DNA of 64,000 nt from Perognathus longimembris pacificus (GCF_023159225.1 NC_063168.1:54787398-54851397); one strand, 5' to 3'. Positions 46,825 to 57,954 are shown, numbered from the stretch's first letter. Notes: generated by a model from the letters alone, not told the origin. Translations and numbers: made by a program.

Positions 46825-48630
46825 GCAGTTTAATTTTTTTTTGGGGGGGGCGGGTAGGGCAGTACAAGAGATTGATATCAATTCTTCCTATGCGTTCAGT
46901 ACATTTGTTTATTTCAGCAATAACGTTGTCTTCCCTATATGTCCATAATCCTCTTGAGAAAAGATACGGAAAACTGTAAGCAAGAAATAAATAGAATTCC
47001 TCCAGTGGATTATTTAAATGTCAACAGGAACTATGGATGCATCTTCTTCAGAACTACATTGTGATTTTAGTAGACTGGATTTGTTCTTTCAAATGTCTTT
47101 TTTAGAGAAAATGAGTTTTATTTTTTTAATATGAGAGAGCTGAGAATTAGTGAGTGAGACAGTTTGTGTTGAACATTTGAAATAATGAGATAAGGAATAT
47201 AAAAGCCATGTATTATTTTCAAAAAGCTTAAATACTGTTTAGAAGTGGTAGAACATATAGATAGAAAGAAGGAAATGCACATAAATAAAAAATACATGTT
47301 GATTCTTTTAATGTTGAACAGCCATCTCTTGTGCCACCTACAACTCCATCTAGATTTCAGACATAAAACTAGAGAAAAGCTCTCTTTCATAATTCCTGTT
47401 TAATTAAATACCCAGACCACACTGAACAGTCAGGATTAAGGAGCGATCCCAAAAATGAAACTGAGAAAGGAATTGGTATAGGGATTGTATCTAGACAATG
47501 CAGACTAGCTGATCCCCAGCGGAAACTGAAAATTCAGTGTGACAATCCATGACCCAGAAAATAGCCCCACTCTTTACACTCCCTGAAACTATGATAATTG
47601 GTGTCAAGTTCTCTCTATTTTTATTCAGGGTGTAAATTATTCTTCCACATGCATCTTTCTGCTTTACCACGGAGTACATGAGAAATGATATCATAGCTTT
47701 TAGACAAAATTGAGCCATAGTCAAGTCAACTTTTGGAATTATTTTTGAAATGAGTTCTTTAATTACTCTCTACTTGCCTCCTGGTGTGTTTTTTTTTAAA
47801 TGCTGTTATTAGTTTGTTTGATTATTTTCCCCTCTGAGGATAGGAAAATGAGGATTCTTTTCATTCCTTAGCAGGTCATGTTTCATAGCTCCTGTTGTTC
47901 CCAGATGCAGGCTGTGAACCTGCTCTGCTTTCACCTCTGAGTGGATATGGAGGGCTGCCAGCCCTTCCAAGTTGCCCCACCTAGTACTCCAATGCACTTA
48001 GCTTGTCCTGTTTCCTAGCAACGAGTTCCATCTCATTTATTTTCCTGAAGCGTTCCTTGTGCATCAGGCTTTCTTGTTCTTCTCTCTCTAGTTAAGTGGA
48101 TGTGCCAGTGTCTAACAGCCTTTATGCCCCATGTCTATCAAGCTGGCATTCTCCTAGAAGAACAAGGGACTGGGCAACACTATGTAACAATTTAAACTTG
48201 GGGCCTAAACTTTATGTCAAAGAGGTTCAGTCACATACTTTGTTAGTATTGTTTTATTTCTGGAACATTTTAAATGCTCCACAGTGAGAAACAACTTCCA
48301 TTCCCAAGCGCTCCTTATTAAATGCTGCGTAGGTAATTTTTACTTTCCCAAACGCAATTTGTGATCCATCGATACTATGTGAGCTTGCTTTAGTGTGGAC
48401 AAATAATTTGTTTTTTTTTAAAATTTACAATATTACCTCTTGTCTGATTCTATAATGGATATCAAGAGAAATACACTTTTGATACATTAATGAGGAACAA
48501 TATGCATGTCCTGTCTACAAGAGAGAGACTCACTTTTATCCTCTGTGCAGTATAGTGACCTGTTTTTAACAGATGGCTAGATGGCAACTCACTTTCCCAG
48601 TGGTCATTTTATAGCTACCTAATTCACCTA
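46825..48630. other. Single-copy-like DNA
   Basis: No repeat or gene recognised, apart from a G-run at 46843-46853. Confidence 0.5.
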
Positions 48631-48631
48631 C

Positions 48632-48674
48632 CTAGCTGTCTATCAGTCTGTCTATTGTCTATCTATCTATCTTC
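48632..48674. repeat. Imperfect (CTAT)n microsatellite
   Basis: CTGT/CTAT tetranucleotide units. Confidence 0.85.
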
Positions 48675-48768
48675 TAATATATCTATTCTGTTATATATGA
48701 TATATTATGTATATATGCTGACCAACTATTATATAATAACATCCTAATCATAAACTTTCATGTGAAAG

Positions 48769-48911
48769 ATACAGGGAGAGAGAAAAGAGAGAGACTAAGA
48801 GGGGAGAGAAGAGGGGAGAGGAGGGGAAGACTTGAGAGGAGAAGAAAGGAGAGGAGAGGAGGGGAGGGGAGAGGGAGGGAGAGGAGAGGAGGGGAAGAGA
48901 GGGGAGGAGAT
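48769..48911. repeat. 143-bp polypurine tract (GA/GGGGA-rich)
   Basis: Almost pure purine on plus with only a few pyrimidines (CTAAG, ACTTG), built from GAGAGG, GGGGAGA and GGAGG modules. Sequence of this type can form triplex (H-DNA) and G-quadruplex structures. Confidence 0.92.
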
Positions 48912-48914
48912 TAC

Positions 48915-49480
48915 CAGGTGTGGTTTACTGCTTGAAATGAGTATATCTTTAGGAAATAGCTTCCCAAGGGAAGGAAGAACTGTGCTGAGCGTATCAACAC
49001 TCTACAAATGCACTCTGCTTCCTGCTAGCAGAGTGGATAAAAAGTGAAAAAAGCCAGAGTTATTCTTAGGGGAAAAATCAATCTTCATAGAGATCTATAA
49101 TGTTAAATATTACAGTTTAATTGTAAATGCAATTGGCTACATTTTGCAAATGAAAAATTAAGCAATATACATTAAGAAAAAAACCAGACTTTCATTTTCA
49201 CCTTTAGACTGCTAAAGCCAGATTGGGATGTCTTTCCAGAGCAGTGTTAAATGGTAGAAAGCATTTTCAAAAATTACTTGAAGCTCTCCAAACAGCTGCC
49301 AGAGATTCATCCGTGAAATAATGTTTCAGAGGTACACTATGAAAACTTATGAACAAAAGCCTTTGCAATATTGGATATATATTCACTACCCCAAGTAATG
49401 CTATCATAAAGTCAGGACTGGACACTGGACTTAAATAAAGGATTCTATTATTATTGTCATTGTTGTTGTTGCTGTTGTCA
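48915..49480. other. Single-copy-like DNA
   Basis: Nothing recognised. GTTGTTGTTGCTGTTGTC at 49462-49480 is a short trinucleotide-like run. Confidence 0.5.
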
Positions 49481-49486
49481 CTCTGC

Positions 49487-49561
49487 TGTTGTGGAGATTC
49501 AACGCAAGATAGTGTACATGCTAGACAAGTACTCTACTATTGAGCTATATCCCCAGTACAA
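49487..49561 (-). mobile_element. ID SINE
   Basis: Antisense: TGGAGATTCAACGCAAGA, GACAAGTACTCTACTATTGA and GCTATATCCCCAGTAC are the reverse of the B-box and A-box parts of an ID element. No Geo half. Confidence 0.75.
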
Positions 49562-49584
49562 GGCTATTTTTAAATTTTTTCCAG

Positions 49585-49795
49585 TATGGAAGTTTAAACC
49601 CAGAGTTTTGCACTTTGAGGGATGGTGTTCTGCCACTTAATCAATACCTGCATTTTCTTTTCTAGTTGCTTTGAACACAGACTCTCATGAACTATTTTAA
49701 TCTGGGACAGCTTCAAGCCAAGATCCTCCAGAATTCAGCATAAGCCTCATGAGTAGCTTATATCACAAACAGGAGTCACTAATGCCAGGCCAGCA
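49585..49795 (-). mobile_element. Old dimeric SINE, degraded
   Basis: The reversed tRNA-like half (TTAAACCCAGAGTTTTGCAC, TGTTCTGCCACTTAATC) is followed by the reversed B1-like half (GACTCTCATGAACTATTT, CTTCAAGCCAAGATCCTC, CATAAGCCTCATGAGTAGC, CAGGAGTCACTAATGCCAGG). Same order as at 7340 and 62365. Confidence 0.6.
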
Positions 49796-49799
49796 AGGA

Positions 49800-50560
49800 A
49801 TACTCTTTTGATAATGACTAATACTGATTACATACTTGAAGTGGATATAAATTACATATTTTCAGATACAAAAAAAATGTTTAGATTTGTGCTACTTTAT
49901 CATTTAAAAAATTACCAGGCTGGCATTTTCTGAAAAGTTTGTTTCTCCTTGTTTTATTTTGTTCTACCAGAAATATTCTATATGTATTCAATAGAAATAT
50001 CATCAAGACTCATTAATTATGCACAATGATTCTAGCTGAAAACATTTTGCTATGAGAAAGATATTTAGGTGGACAAATTTTCTAGATTTAACTTAAAATT
50101 TAAATCCACAGACATCTCACAGTCTTCTGATCTTTTAAATAAGTATTGTCTTTTTACATTGTACTGAGGTTATAGACTGAAAAAATGGAGCCATATATAA
50201 AAATCAGAGCTATAAATTTTGTGATGATTGCTTATTTCTCCAGATAATTGATAAGTAATTTTCATATAAAAGATACTCCAATGGTTTCTGAAAGAGTAAA
50301 TGTTAGCACGAATTCCAAAGCTTCTTTTATGCTAACCAAATCTGAGAATGTGAGATTGAGGTTTACCAGTTAGAGCTGGAAAAGTCTGTCTTATATGCAA
50401 CAAATGATTCTTGCCTTTAGTACATAGAGTTCCTTTGATAGATTTTTTTAGCAAGTGTTATCTTTTACCTCTATACTAGCCTCTGATCACTCCATCTCAC
50501 GACATCCTCTTCTGTCATTTGAGGGAAATTGTACCTATTCCAGTGCTCTGGCATGATTTC
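49800..50560. other. Single-copy-like DNA
   Basis: Nothing recognised. Confidence 0.5.
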
Positions 50561-50566
50561 CTGGAA

Positions 50567-50702
50567 GAAAAGGCAAAGGGGGAAGAAAAGGAGAGAGGGA
50601 GGAAAAGAAGGAGAGAGGGAGGGATGGAGGGAGGGAGGAAAGAAAAAGAAGAAAGGAAGGAAGGAAGGAAGGAAGGAAGGAAGGAAGGAAGGAAGGAAGG
50701 AA
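50567..50702. repeat. Polypurine tract ending in (GGAA)n
   Basis: GGGAGGAAAAG-type purine sequence running into about 11 GGAA units at 50655-50702. One T breaks the purine strand. GGAA arrays are ETS-family core sites when they are in open chromatin (established knowledge); no activity is implied here. Confidence 0.93.
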
Positions 50703-51770
50703 CAAGCTTCTTAACTTGTACTCCTCACCCCACCTTTAACAACCACAACCAAACTGCATGTCCTCCAATCTGTCCTTGTATTTCTGCTGGATCCATATCA
50801 TATAATAAAATGAAACCCCAGAGCAACTAGAAACTTCCTCCTGTATAGGAAAAATAAATTTAAAGCCTTTTAAAAATGCATCAAGGCTCTGGTGTATAAA
50901 CCAGGTTAAATAGTGTCACATTTCTTCTATATAAAATTCAGACCACCAACATTTTACAAATGATGATATAATGTAAAAAATGTTTCAGTTTGCTTAACCT
51001 ACTTCAATTCATTTAAGTTTTACTTTAGTCTGCTTTGTATGGATCAACCCAATTAGCCATATTTTTTTCTGTGAATTTCTGTCTGAATGATGTGGTTTCC
51101 ATTGGCTACAGACAGCTCAAAATAGCAGGCCTTTTTCTCTATTTTAGAAATGTTACCAACATTTATACCTAGATTTAATGACTGGGATTAAGCCAGAGCA
51201 TCAGCACAAAATGGAAGGTTCAACAGCTACTCCTGAAGCACAGATCCTATCTTAGGTCCACCATTTAAAAAAAAAAAAGTGAATGTTTCACATCATAATT
51301 CACAATCATTATTTAGAATCCACATAGGATTGGATCTTGGATGTGTTGTGGACACCAAAACTATGAATGCTCAAACATTTTGTACACAATACCATGTAAC
51401 CTAAGCATGTGCTCCCATATAGTTTAATTATCACTAAATTATTTGTTGTACCCGATACTATGTAAATGTCATGTAAATAGTAGCTAAACTATGTTTTAGG
51501 GGAATAATAAGAATTTTTGCTTGCTCAGTAGAGATACAAATTATTTTAATATAAAAAGCTGGTTGAATGTATAATATTAGAACCAATGGATACAGAGACA
51601 GCCATCTTTATTATTCCCCTTTGGGTTGTGATTTACAGATTCTGTCCTCCAAACATATTTTGGATAGTATGGCTAACATGTAGTGATAGAATGAGTTAAT
51701 CCCATGCTCATCTAACAAATTATACTAATTTTTCCTTAAGATCAACCTCTATTGCATTAATAATCCAATT
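50703..51770. other. Single-copy-like DNA
   Basis: Nothing recognised. Confidence 0.5.
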
Positions 51771-51777
51771 TTTGGTA

Positions 51778-52242
51778 GTCTAACAAAGTACTGGAGATGA
51801 GTAATACTCAAAGAAGAGAGGCTTGTTTAGCTTAAAGTCCAAACTGGGCAACCCCATTTGCTGGGTCTCATGTATGGCCCTCATGGTGAGCAGTAACAGG
51901 AACTAATGCAGAGAAAGAGACAGAAAGACAGAAAGTTAGAACGTATGGAAGCCTTACTTTTTATGTATAATTACAATCCTCTTTTATGAACTATCCATGA
52001 GAAATCCGTTATTTCTTTTTAGGTAGAATTTATTTAGCAAAAGAGAATAGAGGAGTCATATATGAGTTTGAAGTGGAGAGACTCCAGAACTGTATTAATT
52101 TTTTCTGAGGAACAATTACTGCATTGAGTTAACCCTCACTAAACCCCACCTTTTAAAGCGCCTACAAGCTCAAAATAGCTATGCGAGAGAACCACACCTC
52201 CAATACATGAACAAAACACATCCACATTATATAATTCATCAA
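51778..52242 (-). mobile_element. Probable MaLR-type LTR, degraded
   Basis: Read on plus, GTCTAACAAAGTACTGGAGA, AGAGGCTTGTTTAGC, TTAAAGTCCAAACTGGGC and GGCCCTCATGGTGAGC, and later CCCTCACTAAACCCCACC and ACCACACCTCCAATACATGA, follow the order of a reversed THE1/MST-like LTR. No coding part. Confidence 0.48.
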
Positions 52243-52249
52243 TTTTAAA

Positions 52250-53105
52250 TTTACCCATGTTTGGTTGTCCTCATGACATTTGAATTTTTTTGTTATATGA
52301 TATAATATTATGAGCTCTTCCCTTACATTCAAGTTACTTTATATTTTTGAAGTGGGAAGGAATAGAAAGAAAAATGAATTATGCCCATAGACAATTTTTT
52401 TATGATAAATGGAAATTCATTATCAGTGTAGCAAATATAGCATTGCTGTTTACTGGAATTTCATGTTAATTAATCAAGCTAAACTTTATGTAACATAAAA
52501 ATGAAGTAACAAAACTAATGAAAGATTCCTAAATTGCATTTTACATGGACCAGCTAAATAAGCACTGTGTTTTTTTAAATGATAATTTCCTGTGAGGCTT
52601 AATCATTTTTTTCCATGTTATTTGTTCCTATAGTAATGGACTATAAAGATTCTAATAGATTTTAGATTGTAATACTTTTAAGGAAAAGGGAAATGTGTGT
52701 TCCAAATTAGACACATCGATCAAAACTCCTTTCAGCAACATAAACTAATAACCAATACTGGTCTCTGACAAGAAATGTAATAAAAACCATTCTAACAAAG
52801 TCAAGACACTGTGAGAAAACAGTTCTGCAAAATTATTTCACTAGGAGCTTTCTGTTCTCATTTTAGAACCTGTAGGCTCATCTTCTCTTTGACATAGGTT
52901 GAGTTTCCAGAAGAAGGTCCTGAGATTTACTCAGGAGAACACCCAGGGAAAACTAGGAATATGAGAGCAGTCTATGGAAAGGGAGAGGCCAACTATGGGT
53001 GAAAATCCTAGGAAAATACTCCATAAGTTTAGTTCTGTTTGTATGGACCAAGTGTCTCCAATTGCTGAAAGGCAGTCTTTCAATAAAGATCACAGAGCTG
53101 GCTGT
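52250..53105. other. Single-copy-like DNA
   Basis: Nothing recognised. Confidence 0.5.
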
Positions 53106-53123
53106 TTAAGATTTATGAATAGG

Positions 53124-53340
53124 GGCTGGGGATATGGCCTAGTGGTAAGAGAGCTTGCCTTGTATACATGAGGCCCTGGGTTCGATTCCCCAGCACCACA
53201 TATACAGAAAACGGCCAGAAGTGGCGCTGTGGCTCAAGTGGCAGAGTGCTAGCCTTGAGCAAAAAGGAAGCCAGGGACAGTGCTCAGGCCCTGAGTCCAA
53301 AACCCAGTACTGGCCAAAAAAAAAAAAAAAAAAAAAAAAA
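53124..53340 (+). mobile_element. Young-looking IDL-Geo SINE
   Basis: A near-consensus copy: GGGGCTGGGGATATGGCC, intact A box (TAGTGGTAAGAG) and B box (GGTTCGATTCC), complete Geo half ending ACTGGCC, and an uninterrupted A tail of about 24. AAGATTTATGAATAGG is repeated on both sides (53108-53123 and 53339-53354). Pure poly(A) and perfect TSD indicate recent insertion. Confidence 0.97.
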
Positions 53341-53402
53341 GATTTATGAATAGGGCTGGACATTAACTAAAAAGGAGTAGACATAGAGCACTTTATGCAT
53401 GT

Positions 53403-53460
53403 GCACACATATCTATGTGTGTATGTATATGTATGTATCTATGTATGTACGTAGGTCGGT
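53403..53460. repeat. Imperfect (TATG)n tract
   Basis: TATG, TATC and TACG tetranucleotides. Confidence 0.85.
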
Positions 53461-53477
53461 ATGGTGTAAGTGTATTT

Positions 53478-53555
53478 TGTAGTGTTGGGAATAAAAAATA
53501 TGACCTCACCTATGCTGGGCATTTGCACTTCCACTGAGCTACACCCCAGCCTACT
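53478..53555 (-). mobile_element. ID SINE, degraded
   Basis: Antisense: TGTTGGGAATAAAAAATATG, then CATTTGCACTTCCACTGAGC, then TACACCCCAGCC, the reversed B-box and A-box regions. Confidence 0.6.
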
Positions 53556-53857
53556 ATCTACGTTTAAAATGAAGTTGTACTTTTGTTTTCCACTTATACT
53601 TTAATTTACCTTTCATTCTACTACTGTGGAAAACTTTTAAAAATATTTTTACACATTTGGTCTTATCTGAATTACCAAATACAAAGGATGATAAAAATTT
53701 CAGTAATTTAGTGAATTTGCTATGAATATTGTAAGTGCTATTTAAAAACCTTTTTGGAGGGAAAGATGATTGATTAAAAATTGCAGAATTACTCTGCCTG
53801 GGAAGTCAGCCTTCTGCATTCAGACACAGGATCAGATTGGATCTCACACTTTTGTTT

Positions 53858-54047
53858 TTTTGCCAGTCCTGGGGCTTGAACTCAGGCCCTGAGCACTGTC
53901 CTTGGCTTTTTGCCCCAGGCTAGAACTCTACCACTTGAGCCACCAGATCACTTCTGGCTTTATCCTATATATGTGGTGCTGAGGAATCGAACCCAGGGCT
54001 TCATATACACGAGGCAAGTACTTTACCACTAGGCCATACTCCCAGCC
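53858..54047 (-). mobile_element. IDL-Geo SINE
   Basis: Antisense: short T-run, GCCAGTCCTGGGGCTTGAAC, Geo half with a small deletion (GGCTTTTTGCCCCAGGC), and end CCATACTCCCAGCCCCC. The TSD is unclear (CACACTT against TACACTT). Confidence 0.92.
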
Positions 54048-54360
54048 CCCCAGAACTTACACTTCTAATGATAGGATCATAACATCTATATGGGGGTTAT
54101 TTCACTTCATACTTACATATTTGTATTCCTCTCGTTCTTTCATTATCATATTGGTTTCCCCCAAGAATTGAAGCAGTGTGAATAGGAGTGTGGAAAGAAC
54201 ACAACCGTGCCTCAATCTTGACTTGAGAAAAGATAGTTCCAATATTTCTTCATGTAACAAAAGGTTGCCTCTTGGTTTCTTACATATACATTTGATTGTG
54301 TTCAGTTGTTGCCATTGTGATTTATATCCTTCATTCTGTATATACTATATTATATTTATT

Positions 54361-54584
54361 TTATTTTTATTTTTTTTTTAATTTTTATTTTTTGGCCAGT
54401 CCTGGGCCTTGAACTCAGGGCCTGAGCACTGTCCCTGGCTTCTTACCGCTCAAGGCTAGCACTCTGCCACCTGAGCCACAGCGCCCCTTCTGGCCATTTT
54501 CCATATATGTGGTGCTGGGGAATTGAACCTAGAGCCTCATGTGTAGGAGGCAAGCACTCTTGCCACTAGGCCATATTCCCAGCC
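54361..54584 (-). mobile_element. IDL-Geo SINE, first of a tandem pair
   Basis: Antisense, T-rich tail with A interruptions, Geo CTTCTTACCGCTCAAGG, and end CCATATTCCCAGCC. Flanked by the 14/16-matching target copies at 54345 and 54585. Confidence 0.95.
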
Positions 54585-54595
54585 CTGTATTACAT

Positions 54596-54600
<5 letters not shown>

Positions 54601-54658
<58 letters not shown>

Positions 54659-54856
54659 TTTTTTGGCCAGTCCTGGGCCTTGGACTCAGGGCCTGAGCAC
54701 TGTCCCTGGCTTCTTCCCGCTCAAGGCTAGCACTCTGCCACTTGAGCCACAGCACCGCTTCTGGCCGTTTTCTGTATATGTGGTGCTGGGGAATCGAAGC
54801 TAGGGCCTCGTGTATCCGAGGCAGGCACTCTTGCCACTAGGCTATATCCCCAGCCC
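54601..54856 (-). mobile_element. IDL-Geo SINE with expanded (TATT)n tail
   Basis: Antisense. The tail has become about 15 TATT units (54597-54660) before TTTTGGCCAGTCCTGGG. The end is ATATCCCCAGCC. Perfect 16-bp TSD at 54585-54600 and 54857-54872. Confidence 0.96.
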
Positions 54857-54874
54857 CTGTATTACATTTATTGA

Positions 54875-55640
54875 TTTACCCTTGCATCCCTGAAATGAAA
54901 ATGAAATCAGTCCATTGTCAACAGTTTCTTTGCTGTAGTTGTGTCATCAATATATTAGCTTTTATTTCATTCATTTCTTCCATATTTACTTATTTTTCCT
55001 TCTGATGGTTTGGGGTTTGGCTTCTACTTGATTTTCAGGCACTTGTAGTGAATCAGTAGCTCATTTATTACAGATCTCTCTGGTTTTTAAATGTAGGCCA
55101 TCATTGTCACGAAGTTTTTGCTTAGTAATATCATTGCTATGTCTGTAAGCCCTGTTTCTATAAGCCATGTTTTCATTTTCATGTGATTCTAGGAATTTTC
55201 AGATTTCCTCACGTAGTTCTTCAATGATCTATTCTTATTCACACATGAATTGTTCAGTCTATGGCCATGCATATTTCCTATGGTTTGTTTAACCAATGGT
55301 GATATGATAAAATACGAGAAGTTATTTTAGTTTTCCAATATTTGCTAAAACGTACTCTATGTTCTAAAATATAGTCTCTATGGAGAAAGTTCAATAAACT
55401 ACTGAGAAAAAAATCCGTGTTCTGTGAATAACAGGGGGAATCTTCTGTATCTGTCAAGTTCATTTGGTTTATAATATTGCTTAATTCTGATGTTCCACAG
55501 TTAGTGTTTTGGTGTCTCTTTGAGCATTTGTATTCTATAGTATTTGTTAATGAATAATTGTAACCTACAATTACATTCCAATTAAAGTTACATATGATAG
55601 GAACTAGGGTTTTTATAGTATAAGAGTTCAAAAATATTAA
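54875..55640 (-). mobile_element. Degraded L1 ORF2 endonuclease-region fragment
   Basis: The minus-strand frame from about 55640 down to 55278 carries L1 endonuclease C-terminal landmarks: Asn-Gln-Met-Asn-Leu-Thr-Asp, Asp-Tyr-Ile-Leu-Glu-His, and Ser-Tyr-His-His-Trp-Leu-Asn where an active enzyme has a Ser-Asp-His motif, so the catalytic Asp is lost. Downstream (55277-54900) is the segment after the endonuclease, with a Glu-Glu-Leu-Arg-Glu-Glu-Ile region and stops. Its 3' part is missing. Old. Confidence 0.65.
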
Positions 55641-55644
55641 AGTA

Positions 55645-56920
55645 TTGAGGTTAAAATTAAGTAGTAAAAAAGGATAAGGAAAGACAGTAAAAAGAAACAA
55701 AGGGTGAGGAAATAACAAAGGAAAAAGATAGGAATGTAGAGCTGAAGTATATGAAATGAATGTATAGAAAACACATGTGGAAATAGTATAATCATTCTGG
55801 AGAAAAATAATATAGTTTGGTAATTTGATAGGAGAAATCGATTAAAAGTTAAAAGGATTTAAAAAAGTAAACCTAAAAGTAAAATCAGTACTTTTTCCTT
55901 GCCCAGGAAAAAAGTGAATACCAATTCTCTGTCAATGTCACAGCTGTTCTCTAATCATCAATGTTCTGTCACTAGCTCTCACTTGTGTTCACTTCCTGTC
56001 ACTCACTTCTGGTCCTGGATGCCACATATTTATTCCCCTTTAAGCAAATCTTTGGTATCTGGTCATGATTGGCTAAGGTTGTGAATAAAGAGCAATGTTT
56101 GGAGCAGGGGCAGTGTAGGTCTATTGAGTAGCAGAAACTCCAGGGACAGAGCTACTGGAGGCGGGGAGTTCTAGCCCATCACAATGTCTCTGATAGCAGT
56201 GGTATTCTCCAGGTACATAAAGAAGCTTCTGGACAGACGTGGTGAATGTCCTCTTTGTGTTGCTAGTCGATGGGTGTGCTCCACTAAGTGTACCCACACC
56301 TACAGTTTGTCTTGGATTCAGTTTGGCCGGGATGGGGACCCAAGGTGCTGGGAAGCTTCAACTTGTCTGTAACAGGACTTATCATCTTTCTCCTAGCCTA
56401 CTGGGCTGGTGCTGTATTGGAAAATTGATGTCCAACATGTGGCTAACTCTTGCCATATGCATCTGAGGTCATTTGGGTCTATGGAAGGAGTGGGCAGAGA
56501 ACACAGTGGACTTTCCTTAGTTCCATGATTAGCACTGGCTGGAGGGACGTTGGTGTACTCGGCAATTCTGGCCTCTGCATGAGTTAACTTATCTCTTTAT
56601 TTTTCCAGTTCTAATGGTCCATTTTTATGCATTTCTCCTAGTCCATAATTGTCCACTGTTTCTTAGAATCCTCCTCTGCCTTTCTAAATTGTCCTCCTTT
56701 CCTTATGGCCATATACGTGATGTTTTATTTCCAATTTGTGGAGATGGCTAAATGTGGTAGGTTTCTCTAATCTACCATCATGGAAGCCTGGTTACATGTT
56801 ATATGTCCTCCTAGTACATGTCATTCTCTTAACTCTCTGATGTGTCTATAGTGGGGGGTTATTCTTAATATTAAGGTAGTGAATTTCTTATGTTTTTCAA
56901 TGGTAAACATTTAAAATACC
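55645..56920. other. Unassigned; possibly the 5' region of an old antisense L1
   Basis: It follows the endonuclease fragment in the direction of an L1 5' end. CTACCATCATGGAAGCCTGG near 56775 resembles reversed L1 5'-end sequence. No ORF1 is recognisable, so this is only a suggestion. Open frames at 55899-56084, 56184-56372 and 56239-56466 have no motifs. Confidence 0.25.
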
Positions 56921-56940
56921 TTCTTAAAAACAGAAGTTGT

Positions 56941-57750
56941 TTTATGCTTAATTTTTTTATGAACTCCCACACTGCTTTGCAGAGTGGTTGAACAAGTTTA
57001 CATTCCCACTAACAGTGTACTAGCATTCCCTTTTGGCCACATCCCCACCAGCATCTGTTAGTATTTGTTTTCTTGATAATGGTCATTCTTACGGGTGAGG
57101 TGTTGTTTCTATTTGCATTTCCTTTATGGAATCAGTCCAGATGCCCCTTGATGGACAAATGGATCCAGAAAATATGTTATATATACACAATGGAATTTCA
57201 CTCATCCATTAGAAAGAATGATAGAGTACTATTTCTAAGGAAATGGAAAGACCTGGTAAAAATTACATTAAGTGAAGTCAGGCCCAGAGAGAAAAAGATG
57301 CATGTTTTTCCTTATATGTGGAAGCTTATAAACTTTTGAGTTTATGAACTTCCTTAGCTTATAAACTTAAAGTTAATACATAAAGTGATATGCAAGTATA
57401 TGTAAATGTATTAACTGAAATATAGTCAATTAAAGGGAGACTTCATATAGTGTAATTCTTTGGAAATGGAAAACCAAAGTAAAAAAATACCAGGAAATAG
57501 GTATTCAAAAGGAGGGGTGGGAGTGAGTCAAGGGAAAGGGGGAAGCCAAATGAAGAGGACAAGAAGCGTGAATGTACTTAAGAATCCAATGGATATCCTA
57601 CAAAATTAAGAAGAATGAGAGAAGGGATGAGTAGGGAAGATATGGGTGAGAATGTTGAAGGAGGTGATAGTGATCAAGATATATTGTATACATAAATTTT
57701 TGTTAAATGACAACTCCTTTGTTTAATTACTTGAAAGTAATAATAAAAAG
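56941..57750 (+). mobile_element. Twin-primed (5'-inverted) L1, older subfamily
   Basis: The inverted arm 56945-57128 reads as minus-strand ORF2 across the CCHC-knuckle region (on plus: TTCCCACTAACAGTGTACTA). From 57129 the plus strand carries ORF2 from Asn-Gln-Ser-Arg-Cys-Pro through Tyr-Ile-Tyr-Thr-Met-Glu-Phe. A 3'UTR ending GTGATCAAGATATATTGTAT and a weak A-rich tail follow. About 40 codons between the arms are missing. Flanks AAAAACAGAAGTTGT (56926-56940) and AAAAACACAAGTGTTGT (57751-57767) form a plausible TSD. Confidence 0.85.
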
Positions 57751-57954
57751 AAAAACACAAGTGTTGTAAAAGTAATTGTGAAAGTACTTTTCTAGATTCT
57801 CTTTGAAATATTTAATTTTTGCCTGTCACATATGTTGAATCCCTACTGAAAATAATTTCATATATGTCCAGATGTTGGGCTCTAATATTTTACCATATAA
57901 TTAAATTTTTCTGAGTATCATTTAGTTACTACTATTCTTAGCCAATTATAAGGT

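Larger units (their letters stand above)
54345..54872. repeat. Three-copy target-site repeat from two SINE insertions
   Basis: CTATATTATATTTATT (54345-54360), CTGTATTACATTTATT (54585-54600) and CTGTATTACATTTATT (54857-54872) bracket two IDL-Geo copies. The last two are identical; the first differs at two bases. This is what two successive insertions at the same target would leave. Confidence 0.93.

Noticed and set aside
50519..50830. Lys/Glu/Arg-rich 103-codon open frame
   Set aside because: Translation of a GGAA-rich polypurine tract.
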